Shown piece after piece: positions 47,801-59,278 of a stretch of 64,000 nucleotides of DNA. Location of the stretch: assembly GCA_903813345.2 (NCBI GenBank), contig CAIIXF020000010.1:13089181-13153180 (forward strand), given 5' to 3'. The notes beneath the pieces were generated by a model. The model saw only the letters and a list, made by a program, of their open reading frames with translations. It did no database searches and was not told where the DNA came from. Numbering within the stretch: position 1 is the first letter of the stretch; each line of letters opens with the position of its first letter. The translations under genes and the position numbers were made by a program. Origin of the DNA: Owenia fusiformis (lineage: Eukaryota > Annelida > Polychaeta > Sabellida > Oweniidae).

Positions 47801-50800
47801 TTATGTTCTTGCATGTAATATCCCAGAGCAAAGTTCCTGTCTGCCGTTGCTCTTTCTGATAAATAAGTTGAGTTGCTAAAACCAATATTTTCACCACCTG
47901 CTAAACGTTTGAAACTTTCCTGAGCCTGCAATCAAATCAAACACGTGTTTTCATATTTTAAAGACTCCAATCAGAGGCAGTTTGAAATGAAAATATTTTT
48001 TATTTATCCAAATAATATGTGTTATGACTTAAAAGGTTAAAGATCATTTATGAAAAGCAGGAAAATCAGCAAACACTTTGTAGTCAAAAATTCTAAAACT
48101 AGACTCTGAAAAGTTGAGCAGGCATTTGACATATCACATTTTGATTACTAGTACATTGTGCAACACTACGATATTAGCCAAAATGGTTTTCATCGGGCCT
48201 TTAATTGTATACATCTTTATTTGGTTTCATGTGTCAGTGTCAAAAGAAAATACATTATAGAATATCTTCTTTTCTTTTTTCCTTACAATATTAAAAAAAA
48301 ATGTGAGGTATAAAAATATTTTTTAACCTCGATTTCTTCGATGTATGTTCTAAACTGAACTTACATATTCGAATCTTTCTGATATCGGATGTTTTCTTTT
48401 TAATAGTCCAGCTGTAATTATAGCGCCTGCATTTATAAGAGGATTGTGTGGTTTATCTAAAACACAATACGGCAATGTTGGTTCAAGAAAAAACATCAAA
48501 TCACAAATTCAAAAAGTGGTGGAGCGATTGCTGGGAACTCAATTAATACTTTAAAATGACTATAGTTTTTGAGTTACGAAATACATAAAATTATATAGTA
48601 TAAAATATCATGTAGTGTTCAAGGTTGGAAAATTCCCAATTTATTCATTCATTTGCTATAATCAATATTTTTCGATAGACGCCAGTCCTTGAAAGCAACT
48701 TACTGCGACTATCTAATGTCAATTCATTGAAGCTACGGCCGCTTGGCTCCTGGCCGACATATTTGTGAGTTTCGTCTACTCCTATCTCACTCATAGCAAG
48801 TGCGTATGTGAGAGGTTTACTGCAAGACTGGATACTGAATGGTTTCGTTGTATCACCGATTGAATGTCTGAAATAAAGTACCATTACATTGACAATTATA
48901 CTTTATGAAAATAATGCATTAATACAGGGATAAAATGAGGTTATAACTATGCTATCGTCTGGACAGCAGGGAATACAGCATGTTTCTTAGGATACACCAT
49001 TTTAGAATAACTTCTTAAGTTACAACTTCAGTCCAAAATTGTTTGACTGGAGGTCAAAACAGAACTCTGTTATCTTTGTTCAAAAAATGTCTAAAAATGC
49101 AAAAAATGTCATTTCCTGTTTTGTCATTTCCTGTTAACTTCCATAGCACCTTAAGTAATTGTACATATACCTAATCTTTAGAGATAAAGACAGCATTTGT
49201 GAAATGAATCAAGAACTAACTTACCTAACTACTCATCAGAATTTAATTCTAGAATAGATAAAAGAGGGGGTGGTGTCTGTATAAATGTTCACAACTCCTT
49301 GCAGTATATTACACGCAATGACCTTAGGGTTGATAATCTAGAGTGTGAATCAGTAGCTATTGAATTAATCAGTCAAAACTCAAAAAATATCATTATTACT
49401 GTCATATATAAGCCACTTGGTGTTGATGTGTCACATTTTAATAGTGACTTGGGTGATTATATGAATAAAATAGCAGATGAGGGTAAATTATCTTACATCA
49501 TGGGTGACTTCAACATTGATTTACTTAAGGTTGAATCTCATGAACCCACACATGATTTTCTGAACCAGTTTTATTCATTCAACCATGTCCCACTAATATA
49601 TAGGCCGACAAGAATTACTGACAAGACTGCAACTCTTATAGATAATATTTTTACTAATGTCCCTAATATTGATGGATGTGGTATCATCATGGAGGACATT
49701 TCTGATCACTTTCCAATCTATTCCATTTCACATTATGATACTACCAAACCTAAAAAAACATTGAGCAGTTATCGTAATTTCAATGACTCTAATAAGCAAT
49801 TATTTCTTGAGAAACTCTCAAATGTCGACTGGACCCGTTGCTATAAAAGTCAAGATGTAAACATAGCATTTAATATCTTCATTAACTTGTTAATGGAGCA
49901 ATACGATTCTTCATTTCCACTCAAATCCAAATTTATCAAAGTTAATCATGATCCTAATAGACCCTGGTTGACTTCTGGCATCTTAACTTCTGCCAAAACT
50001 AAAAATAAGCTATATACCAAATATTTGAAAAATCCCTGTTGCAAAACAGGAAAAGCTTACAAGTCCTTCAACCATAAACTTAAGCACATAATTAAATACT
50101 CAAAACGTACACATTATCAAAATAAGTTTGCCGAAGTAAGTGGTAACATTAAAAAGTCTTGGTCTATCATTAATGAACTACTTGGAAAAAACAAAAAAGC
50201 TGCATTGCCATCTAAATTCACTATAAATGGAAAGGAAACAACAGATCATGAAATCATTTCCAATGGATTTAATAATTTTTTTACCAATATTGGTAAAACT
50301 CTAGCCAAGGAGATTCCAAAATCCAAAAAATGCTTTAATGAATACGTAGCAAGAGCTCAAAAAGTTCAATCATCTATTTATCTCAAAAAGACCTCAAAAA
50401 CTGAGCTTGAATTAGAAATGTGTCTTCTAAAATCTTCCTCGCCTGGACCTGATGGGATTCTACCATCACTTATTAAGTCTGCAAGACAGTTTTTAATTGA
50501 TCCACTCTTGTATATATTTAACTTATCTTTTAAATCTGGTATTTTCCCAGACGCCCTCAAATTGGCCAAAGTAACACCTGTATTTAAAAAAGGTGTCACT
50601 ACAAATCCTTCGAACTATAGACCAATTTCAGTTTTATCTGTATTTTCTAAATTGTTAGAAAAGCTCATGCATGCCAAACTCACTGGTTTTTTAGAACGTT
50701 TTGAAATTATTTTTACTTATCAATTTGGATTTCAGAAATTCAACTCTACCTACATGGCCATTTTATATTTCATTGAACAAATTCGAAAATCAACTGATTT

Positions 50801-53800
50801 GGGGAAAACGAGCATTGGCATAACATTGGATTTTTCCAAGGCCTTTGACACAATTAATCATGACATTTTGATACAAAAACTTGAATATTATGGCATCAGA
50901 GGAATAGCTAAGTCCTGGTTTGAAAGTTATTTAAAAGACCGCAAACAATATGTCACCATTAACAATTATGAATCTAAACAATCATCTCTAAATTGTGGTG
51001 TTCCGCAGGGCTCGGTACTTGGACCACTATTATTTATTCTTTACATAAATGATCTGCCTTTTGTTGCCCCTAATTTAAAATTTATTATGTTTGCTGATGA
51101 CACCAATCTTCTTGATAGTGATTATGATTTAAATGAACTTATGACTAGAACTAATGCAAACTTGAATTCAATAGATGGCTGGATAAAAGCAAACAAACTT
51201 TCACTTAATATTGGCAAAACCAATGCTATTCTATTTGGACCCCCCAAAAAATCAAACAAATCTGAATCTTAAAATACGCAATGAGAACATAAATTTCCGG
51301 GAAAAATTGACTTTCTTGGAATTATTATTGATAAAAACTTGAAATTTAAAGAGCACATAAAATCTGTTGAAACAAAGATTTCTCGCGTCATTGGTTCTCT
51401 TTATCACATTAAACATCTACTTCAAATAGACAGTTTCAAAACAATTTACTACTCATTGATACACTCTCAATTAAATTATTGCAACATAATCTGGGGTAAC
51501 ACATTTAAATCATTTTATGATCGTCTACATAAACTGCAGAAACAATTCTTAAGGCTAGCTTTAAATAAGGATAGACTTTCTCACTCCGCTCCCCTATTTA
51601 AAGATCTTAGAATATTAAATATTTTTGATATCAACAGATATTGTACTGGTCAGTTCATGTACAAAATCTTTAATAAGCACCCCAGTCTTCCAAAAAATCT
51701 ATTTCAAGACTTGTTTGATATCAACATTAATATTCATCATCATTACACAAGACAATTGCATTATTTTCATATCCCTAAATGCTCTAAACTTTCCCTTCGC
51801 TATCTGGGTCCTAATCTTTGGAATGCTCTACCACATGATATTAAAAAATGCTCCACTCTAAATATTTTCAAATCTTCATATAAAAAACTACTCATCTATC
51901 GATAATGTATAATACCAATATCATACTATACTGTTGATTTTATACTGGTACCCGATTTTTGTAACATTTTTACATTGTACATCCTTAGATTAATTGTTAA
52001 TACCATTTTTATATACCTACATGTAACATAATATAAGTGTTTTCTTTTATATGTAGTCTAGTTGTCATTTTAATGATTTCTGTTAAACCGCAACATATAC
52101 CCACTAGGGTGTCTAGCGGCTTGTTTTTATAGTGTATATTATATAAGAATTATGAAATAAATAATTGAATTATAAAAAATAATTGAATTATAACTAACAC
52201 CCCAGTCACATTTGTCGTACGGCGGCCGTACGTCGACCGCAGATCAATTAAATCAGTGTATTTCTGCGGCGAGCATAGGAAAACTATGCTCGCCTTGCGG
52301 CCTCCGTACGGCGTATCCAGTTTTTTACAGGCCGCATGGTCGCCGTAGAAATTATAACTCGGAGTTATAATATTTGTTCATTTCTGAGGTCCCCGTAGAA
52401 ATCAACTGGCTGAACAAGATTGAATCCTTATTTGTCAATGTTTCGAGATCACTTTTCATTTGATATTACATCCTAGCACTATGAATAACATTTATAAATT
52501 GTCCTGATGTAAATAAAATGAAAACAAGTATTATTTATCAACAGAAATGTAAAATTCACCTTGGGAAATGTGACTGCAAAAGTACAGAAATTCTACAGCG
52601 AGCGTAGAAAAGCTAATGGCCGCAGAAATGATAGACCGCACGGCGGCAGTGGGAAATGTGACTGAGGTGTTAGGAATCACAATTTCCAATTCAAATTCCT
52701 TTTTCGTGCATTACATCTGTATATTCCGTCGTGTATAATTCTATATTGTTGTTTACTTTTTTTATTCAATATAAAGTAACTTTAGTATTTGCCAAACGTA
52801 TTAACAGTTTATAGTTGGTAAATAACTTGCCTCTGTCCATCCACTGTGCACACTGAGACTCCCCATAGATTTGGATCCACTCTAGCCAGCTGTGGAATGT
52901 ACTGTGCTGGCTACATGAAATCAAAGAAAAAATCATGAATATGAATTACTTAAATAACTTTAAATGCATTCCAATCTTAAAGTTTTCATTGAAAAGTAAC
53001 GTCACGATTTTTTATATAACCTTTTTTTGTGGGGATACTTATAATTTAAAATGTTTGAACAAGTAATGCAGAGCGTCTCAACAAACAAACAACATGCGAA
53101 TAAGCAAACAACAGTACTCACAGTTCCTTGGGTGTTTTTCTGACACGAGTAGTATAGCGTGTCTATGTGACCCGTAAAATCCCAGAACTCCGGGATGATC
53201 ATTTCATTCTTGAAAGCCATACCAATCAACACAATATTGTCATGAGTACACCTAAAGAAATAAATAGTATATGTTTTACTCTATTACAGATTAATATTTA
53301 GGATTTCTCGCTTTAAGTACAATCAATGTGCAAATAATTAATAACGGTAGTTTAAGGAAGTATCAGCTCTAGCAGCACAATGACCATATTTTCATCATCA
53401 GGTTGTTAATTCGGGAACGTGGTAGATATTAGAAAGTTCCTTTGAACTTGAATATTCATCTATTGGTCAATTTTTATATTACCTATTTTGATATACAAAT
53501 GAAAGTAAAATAAAAGTCACAACAATAAAAGGAACTATATTTCTCTTATTGTGATTTTATAACATTGATCTCCCCGACCTAGAAATCACATTTTCAAATA
53601 AAATTTGATTTTTAAAGATGATAAACTGTTTTGAAACCTCATTTCAAAATATAATTTTATTTGCTGTTTTAATGAAGTTTTTAAAGATATATTATTTTGA
53701 TATTTTTCATAACATTTCGTAAATAATTTAAACAAGGCATAACCATGCAGAATGTCACCATGTACCATTTTTACAGATGCCCAAGACCAGACACCAGGTG

Positions 53801-56800
53801 TTAAACGCCGTCTCAAAAATGGAGACCATAATAATATTTCACAGAGTCCTTGGTGGTGACATTAAAAACAGTAACGACATACATTTTTTTAAGATAACGT
53901 CATCAGTTTGTATAAACAGGTCATGTAGATGTTAACTGCTGAATTGCAGCACAAGTATTAATGTTTCCACCATTCATGATGTTTCGTCTTTTTAAATAGA
54001 TTGACGCCTTTGGAGCAAATCAGTTTAAAAATTCATGTAGATGTTCACTGTCGAATCACACCACAAATATTGATGTTTAACCAGTCATGATGTTTTGCCT
54101 TTTTAAATAGATTGACGCCTATGAAGCAAATCAATTAAAAAAATTTATAGATTACATAACAAAGTTTACCGTTCCATTCACCCATTCACAAACAATAAAT
54201 CATGTTACAAAAATCAAAAAATGTTTTGACCCCTGCCAATGATAGTCAAAATTACAAATAAATGTATCATTTCTATACACCAACTAATTTAGTGACATTA
54301 AAAAATATATTTTTCACTCAATAACCTTGAAGCAACTTTGGTTCATTTTTGTTATTTTAGTGTTGTATTTATGATTGTCAAATAGTAACGTTCATAGTAG
54401 CTACCTCAAAAGCTGAATTACTTTGCTCATGCTAATTCAATTTTGAATCAATTTTATGTTGTTCATACCTCTTCCACTCATAGATAAATGACAGACTTTG
54501 CAGAAACTATGCCATACAACCTTGGATCTAATAAATATGTTGCTATACTTGGAGGTTCTGAACCAAAAATAGTTTGATGTCTATGACATCATAATTTATG
54601 CAAATTAACTAATTTGCATCAGTGAATATCGTTACCATACCGGTTATTCAATTAGGATCAATTCAATACCAAGATCTTCTCTATAGACCAAATAATGACA
54701 AAACTACCAAACATTTCAATTCTAAGGTAAGATGTTTAAAGATAATTGTTAAATGATAACGTTCATGGTAGCTGCCTAGAAAGCTTATAATAACTTTGTT
54801 AGTTTTAATCCAATTTTGAATATGTTTTCACTTTTATGTTGCTTATACCTTCTGCTAATAGAATAAAAGTCATAACATTAAAGAAATTCTACCGCATGGC
54901 TTCAGTTCTTAAAGATACATTGCTATTCTTGAAAATCCTGAACCAAAAATAGATTTATGATGTCAAAATTTGCAAATGAGCTAATTTGTATAATTCAATA
55001 TTGTAACTATATGCTAAATTTATTTAGGTTTAATTTAATACCAATATAATTTCTATAGACAAAATAATGACAAAGCTACAAATAATTTAAGATTCCAATG
55101 TAAGATGTCTATAGATGCGAAACCATGGTACCGGAATGCTACAATACAGAGCATTCGATGAGAGTTTGCAAAGGCATCCGGCAGAAAATTGAACCTCAAA
55201 ACGTTACCTTTCAAAAAAGTATGGATGCCATAAATTAACAGAGACTGATACGTTGGGTAAATTTTTTGGAACGATAGAGAGGCATGGGTTTCTGACTAGA
55301 AGGAGCCAAGGGAGGTCAACTGAAAATGTTACACTTTTTTCAATAACTGATATCATGAGCTGTACACCTGATCTTGAAAACATTTGGCCTCTTTCCTTAT
55401 CATTTCAAATTTGGCTGGCACATATCCCAAAATGTAATTTTAAAACTGAACTGTACTTTTTAAATGTTTCTCTATCAACTTTTTCATCATTGCTCTCATC
55501 TGTGTCGTAGAGATGTTGCTCCCGTACATCATCTAAATTAGCCTTTGTTTCTTTTAGCCTGGGGTCAGTCTCCCTCAATCCAGTCATTTCTAGCGCCTGT
55601 CAAATTAAAATCAGACTTTTTTACATTTCCAAAAACATGGGAATGATTCGTTGTTTACGTTTACGATTCTCATTTTAATATCATCGTTTTTATATCATCA
55701 CAGTCAAGACATCGGCTGGTCTTTAATGAAATATATCAGTCATACGTACAATTACATACCCCATTGTACTAGGCCAGGCAAGTAAATTCAAATAATCTGG
55801 TCATTGTGAGATCACATATAACAACATTGATACATGAGTAAGAACAGATCTAGGATGAAGAAAAGAAGTTATTTATCCTAGGAACACATAAACGATTGAC
55901 TGGACTGTGTCGAGTGTGCTCACTAAAATTTGAGTGTATTTTAAACGAGTAATACCTTTTTTTGCGGAGAATAATCAAATGTTCCAATCCATCTCAAACC
56001 AAATGAGTCTGACAAAACTATACTGATAATTTGAAAACAATTAAGAAAACGGCTAAAAGATTCTACTTACAGCCCAGAATTTCTGAATGCTGACCATATC
56101 TCCATTCTTGAGAAGATTAAACAGTGCATCTTCAATGTCTGTGGGCTTGGTAACTCGACTCAGCTGCTCGGCGCTACAAATGGAAATATGGGTGCTGCTA
56201 TATGCAAGACATGACGTTTAATTTGTTTAATTGGCTATGGCAATTACAAACAGGAATACATACACTGTACATATTATGGACTTAAGCCCTGGACTCAGTG
56301 TATTGTTTGCTGAATCATACCAAGAAGGTGTTGTTTACACTTCTTAACATGACCGCGCAGCGGGAATACATAGTTTAGGAAACAACGCACGAGTTGAATG
56401 AAACAGCTAAAATGCATGAGTTTTGGCTTAAATTCTTTTCACACATTGCAAAATATGTTCTCCAAAATTATCTAAAAGGAACAAAATAGCTAAAAGAACA
56501 CATTTTCAATGACATTTTTTGCAAGGGTCAAGTTGGCAAGTTATCAAATCCAATCATCACCATGACATGTGTTTAACTGGTGACCTTGCATGTGTTATTG
56601 ATATTTCACACATTGTTCATTATGCGAATACTCTGTTCTGGTTGGCTGGAATCGGACACACCTTGTCTAGCTACGTGTGAAATACAGATTATCCTTTTCA
56701 CTTAAAAATATTTCAGACATTAATAACTAGTACTTTTCGAATGTCAATTATTTAAAAATAATTGAAGCAACTAGGAAAATTCAAAGCGGCCGATTTTTCG

Positions 56801-58166
56801 AAAAATGCAAAATGGCCGCTCTGTAGTACATTCGGCATACCCACACCTTATCAAGTTTTCCTGGAAGCTTTTTTGGAAAAAATCAAAATGACCGCCGAGT
56901 AATTTACTCAGCATACCCTTAACCTAATCAGATCTTGGCACTCGTCTGCACTAGCATCTGTAAAAAAACTACTAGTTGAACTAGTTTAAGAGGGTTTCCT
57001 TGAATGATGATGACAACATTTGATTTATGTGGCGCCCACACTCGCATGGCCGCATGCCAATCAGCCCAAGACCGTGGTTATATAGTCCTTCTTCAAAGTG
57101 TGAATAAAACTTATGTGTCATTGTGTCTTCAAGAATTGTAGCAATCGTATTCCATTATTTATAGCCTTTTATCTGCAACACTTTCTGTGTAATTGGCAGT
57201 GTTAAAATAAATGAATTCATTAACAATTTTAACATATTTAAGCTATGGTATATAAAGAAAAGAACTATTTTACCGAAGTTAATTCTTGGTGATATGCAAG
57301 TTAGAGATCATTTTAAATTATCAGACAATTTTATGATATATTGGGTGTCTCAAAAATGAGCCATTTTATGATAAGTATTTTTTCGGCAACTGATAAACAA
57401 AATTCCCAGAATTGTTGTACATATTTTGGTCAAATAAACATTCTGTGAGTACTAAGATATTCAAAACGCACGTTAAAATGCCCATACCGGACCTCTTCAG
57501 TGCTTGTACCAGTTATCATTTTCACACGCCTGGCCTTCACTGCGTTCGATGGGATCTCTTACATATTCATAGCACTAGCAAGAATTCCCTAAAGTGCCTC
57601 GGGTAAAGTTTTTAAAGAATTTGGCTTATCTATTGCTGACTCTGTCAAGTTGCTTCTCAGTTTTTGGTACAAAACGCTATGAAGTTCTCATTGCGTAGCT
57701 TCTGTATGGGATAATTATTAAGACATGCTATCTTGAATTCCTTAGTTCTCACATTACATTTACTTGATTTTTTTAATATTTTTGTACTTTGCTAACAATA
57801 CTCTTGGGCTGCTTTCTACAAACTATCAGTGAATTTGGTTGATCAGTTGCTGAGATAATACTTGTAAAAAAGTGCCTCATTTTTTGGACACCCGATATAG
57901 CATTAGAGCTAGCTAGTAAAAATAATTATCAGGAAAGCTATTCAAAAATAAACCACTACTGCCTAGCTCAGATTCATCGGCCGGCGCCCGTACGATTGAG
58001 TATTTTGTTCAGAATTAAATTTCGTTTCAAAACAGAATACTGAATCGTACGGGCGCCGGCCGATAAATCGGGGCTAACGTGAGGTAGGCATTACTCACCA
58101 CAGTTTTTTGAAGTCTCCTAATATAAAGTCTTTGTCAATATTACTGATTTTATTCTCGGAAGCCAT
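41651..58166 (-). CDS. GLS: Glutaminase, kidney-type-like, with ankyrin-repeat tail
   Basis: Exons in order: 58099-58166, 56071-56173, 55457-55596, 53122-53251, 52831-52910, 48704-48867, 48365-48456, 47749-47925, 43753-43929, 43290-43421, 42683-42837, 42411-42551, then 41960-42110 or 41651-41807. All phases fit; 569 or 571 residues. It deaminates glutamine to glutamate and ammonia. Catalytic Ser188-x-x-Lys191 (QSCSKP), Tyr151, Asn237, Glu283, Asn290, Tyr316, Tyr368 and Val386 all sit 98 below the human residues. Ankyrin repeats follow ([20 protein letters not shown]). The start is the first ATG after an in-frame TAA about 90 bp upstream. The N-terminus ([12 protein letters not shown]) lacks an obvious mitochondrial presequence, so a cytosolic form or another first exon is possible. 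At the inhibitor-loop position of human Phe322 it has Thr224. Intron 5 uses a GC donor. Confidence 0.93.
41879..41884 (-). other. GLS: Possible poly(A) signal of the proximal glutaminase exon
   Basis: AATAAA on the minus strand, 76 bp after the TAA of the proximal terminal exon and before the acceptor of the distal exon. It supports independent 3' ends for the two forms. Confidence 0.45.
41960..42110 (-). CDS. GLS: Glutaminase alternative terminal exon, proximal
   Basis: Acceptor ATACATAG, same phase as the distal exon. Codes for 49 residues starting [20 protein letters not shown], ending in [10 protein letters not shown]. Clearly a diverged duplicate of the distal exon: FTP-DDAK-F shared, the tail unlike. 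Choosing between the two would change the C-terminus only. Confidence 0.8.
44000..45790. other. Glutaminase intron sequence, no gene seen
   Basis: A+T-rich sequence between exons 9 and 8. It holds the small hairpin at 45175-45241, and no coding exon was recognised. Confidence 0.5.
45175..45241. mobile_element. Hairpin MITE, CGGCCGATGAATC family
   Basis: Near-perfect palindrome: CACATTTGCTCTGATTCATC and its complement surround CGACCGGGCGCCGGCC. It shares its core with 57961-58089, 60725-60800 and 14623-14700. Confidence 0.65.
45790..47278 (+). mobile_element. Decayed mariner transposon, 1.5 kb
   Basis: TA at both boundaries and terminal inverted repeats of about 190 bp (inner words GGTCAGTCAAAAAGTTCTG). 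Plus-strand frames give transposase pieces. At 46213-46440 is an N-terminal helix-turn-helix part ([13 protein letters not shown]). At 46443-46634 is a second DNA-binding part ([15 protein letters not shown]). At 46660-46893 is the block with [24 protein letters not shown] and [13 protein letters not shown], where the second and third catalytic Asp of a DD34D mariner lie. The first catalytic region is deleted and stops interrupt the frame, so inactive. It lies in the glutaminase intron between exons 8b and 9. Confidence 0.88.
47496..47660 (-). CDS. GLS: Second copy of glutaminase catalytic exon 8 (alternative exon)
   Basis: 165 nt, exactly 55 codons in phase 0-0 like the main exon (177 nt, 47749-47925), with acceptor TGTACAG after a pyrimidine tract and donor GTATGT. 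Twenty consecutive residues ([20 protein letters not shown]) are identical to the main exon, yet 15 of those 20 codons differ, all silently. It has a two-residue insertion (HV) after this block and a shorter, different start (PSCGRGYT). The intron between the two exons is only 88 bp, too tight for normal sequential splicing in many animals. It encodes the substrate-binding Glu and Asn, so a mutually exclusive exon is likely. A one-base deletion in a G-run near 47643 could alternatively have made it a relic. Confidence 0.72.
49206..52192 (+). mobile_element. 5'-truncated non-LTR retrotransposon (nearly intact endonuclease-RT)
   Basis: The plus-strand frame is open from about 49206 ([16 protein letters not shown]; first ATG 49299) to 51272. 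It carries the second half of an APE-type endonuclease ([22 protein letters not shown]), the RT domain ([60 protein letters not shown]) and, after a 40-bp zone with two compensating shifts, the C-terminal part 51339-51905. The 3' end carries a short ATAATTGAATTATAA repeat instead of poly(A), as in CR1/L2-type elements. It lies in the glutaminase intron between exons 5 and 6, opposite to the gene. It could be recently inserted. Confidence 0.88.
52194..52672. mobile_element. 479-bp MITE with CTAACACC ends
   Basis: CTAACACCCCAGTCACATTT at the left and its complement with one change at the right (AAATGTGACTGAGGTGTTAG). The interior is unusually G+C-rich near both ends (GTACGGCGGCCGTACG), with several smaller palindromes. 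Inserted directly behind the LINE tail. Confidence 0.75.
53924..54147. repeat. Tandem duplication, 112-bp unit
   Basis: Two adjacent copies, each running from TCATGTAGATGTT to a TTGACGCCT...GCAAATCA stretch, about 80 percent alike by eye. In the glutaminase intron between exons 3 and 4. Confidence 0.65.
54375..55110. repeat. Old tandem duplication, about 370-bp unit
   Basis: Two collinear, diverged units share AACGTTCATAGTAGCT, TCCTGAACCAAAAATAG, AATTTGCA and a CTATAGACAAAATAATGACAAA-type end. Non-coding, in the same glutaminase intron. Confidence 0.55.
57339..57897. mobile_element. 559-bp inverted-repeat element with TA boundaries
   Basis: TATTGGGTGTCTCAAAAATG at the left and (inverse of the right) TATCGGGTGTCCAAAAAATG. 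Arms stay similar for about 60 bp (AGTATT, GCAACTGAT). No transposase. In the first glutaminase intron. Confidence 0.7.
57961..58089. mobile_element. 129-bp hairpin MITE beside the first glutaminase donor
   Basis: Arms GATTCATCGGCCGGCGCCCG and CGGGCGCCGGCCGATAAATC with outer GCCTA/TAGGC ends. The loop contains AAATTTCG. The right end is only ten bases from exon 1 (donor GTGAGTAAT, then the element). Confidence 0.8.
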
Positions 58167-58240
58167 TGTGTTATAAACACCTGGGGTCACACTGCACGCC
58201 GAAGCCCTTAGGCAATTACAAGCAGAGATCTCAAAAGATG

Positions 58241-58325
58241 TTACCCGCCAAAGGTATTACACGCCAAAGCTGCTACTCGCCAAAGGTGTTACACGCCAAA
58301 GCTGCTACTCGCCAAAGCTGTCAGA
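58241..58325. repeat. Short minisatellite upstream of the glutaminase start
   Basis: Five alternating units of 15-17 bp: TTACACGCCAAAGCTGC and TACTCGCCAAAGGTG. Within 160 bp upstream of the ATG, so possibly 5' UTR or promoter. Confidence 0.75.
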
Positions 58326-58523
58326 CAGCAGGAATGACAGAAGCTCAGAGGATCTTGCTAAGTAAACTACTAGCGATGAGTCTACACTGTAGCTGCAAGC
58401 CAATGTTTAGATAATTAGTCGCTAAAATTAAGCATGACATACCAATCACTGGAATTTACGATATCTTGGAAACTCCTCTGTGTTCTGATACCTGTTTGGA
58501 TCGCAGTGGTAGGTGTGCGATTG

Positions 58524-58762
58524 TCGCTCATTGTTACCTATTTTGAGATTAAAAAGCCCATAGAATCAGTTCAACGGTTTGGGCTCATTGTAACCTATTT
58601 TGTGAATAAACAAGCCCATTGAATAGATTCAGCGGTTGTGCCTCATTGTTACAATTCTGAGAATAAACAAGCCCAGAGAATCAGTTCAATGGTTGTGTCT
58701 CATTGTTACCTATTATGAGAATAAACAAGCCCATTGAATCAGTTCAATGACTGTGACTCATT
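58524..58762. repeat. Minisatellite block 1, about 58-bp unit
   Basis: Four units containing GCTCATTGTTACCTATTTTG, AATAAACAAGCCCATTGAAT and CAGTTCAACGGTT. Block 2 of the same satellite is at 59279-59565; the sequence between them looks like an insertion. Confidence 0.8.
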
Positions 58763-59278
58763 GTAAATGAATAAACACAAGGAGGACATGCGTCTCGAAC
58801 TTGCAACCTCGTGGTTACGGCGCCCAATCGCCTAGCTCGAACGTGCCGGTGTGAAAGAAATGATGGTCCCCTAGGGATTATGGTCCCCTTTCTTAAGGGC
58901 CCTATCTGGCCCTGGTTGCGTGTAAGATAAAGAGGGAAGGAGTTGTATTTAGGTCACAATGTAAATCAATGGAGAGTAAGACCATAATTTGATAGGACCT
59001 CCTTCCCTTTTACACCAGCGCTCTACCCCTCTCGGCCAACTCGACAACCCCAAAAAGGTTGTTTTGTCAGTCGATCTGACTAGAGGCAGCTGATGTTAAC
59101 ACTCGAACACACTAGAGGAAGCACAACGGACATTTTCTACCCACACACACACTGCTTAAACCAGAGCGGGTTAATACCTCTGCAACTGAAAGCTCAGACA
59201 GTGATCATAAATGAATAAACACAAGGAGCACACGCGTCTCGAACTCGCAAACTCGTGGTTACGGCGCCCAATCGCCCA
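58763..59278 (-). mobile_element. tRNA-like SINE composite split by a GGTGTAAAAGGG MITE
   Basis: On the minus strand, near 59045-59015, is a box A-like GAGTTGGCCGAGAGGGGTAG, and after the MITE (59018-58846) a tRNA 3' half with CACGAGGTTGCAAGTTCGAG (box B-like GTTCGAG). Another copy of the same 3' half is at 59218-59278. I read this as a Leu/Ser-tRNA-derived SINE carrying a MITE, not as a functional tRNA gene. Confidence 0.5.

Noticed and set aside
58780-58850. Functional tRNA gene on the minus strand
   Set aside because: Box A and box B halves are separated by a MITE and the 3' half is duplicated, which fits a SINE better than a tRNA.
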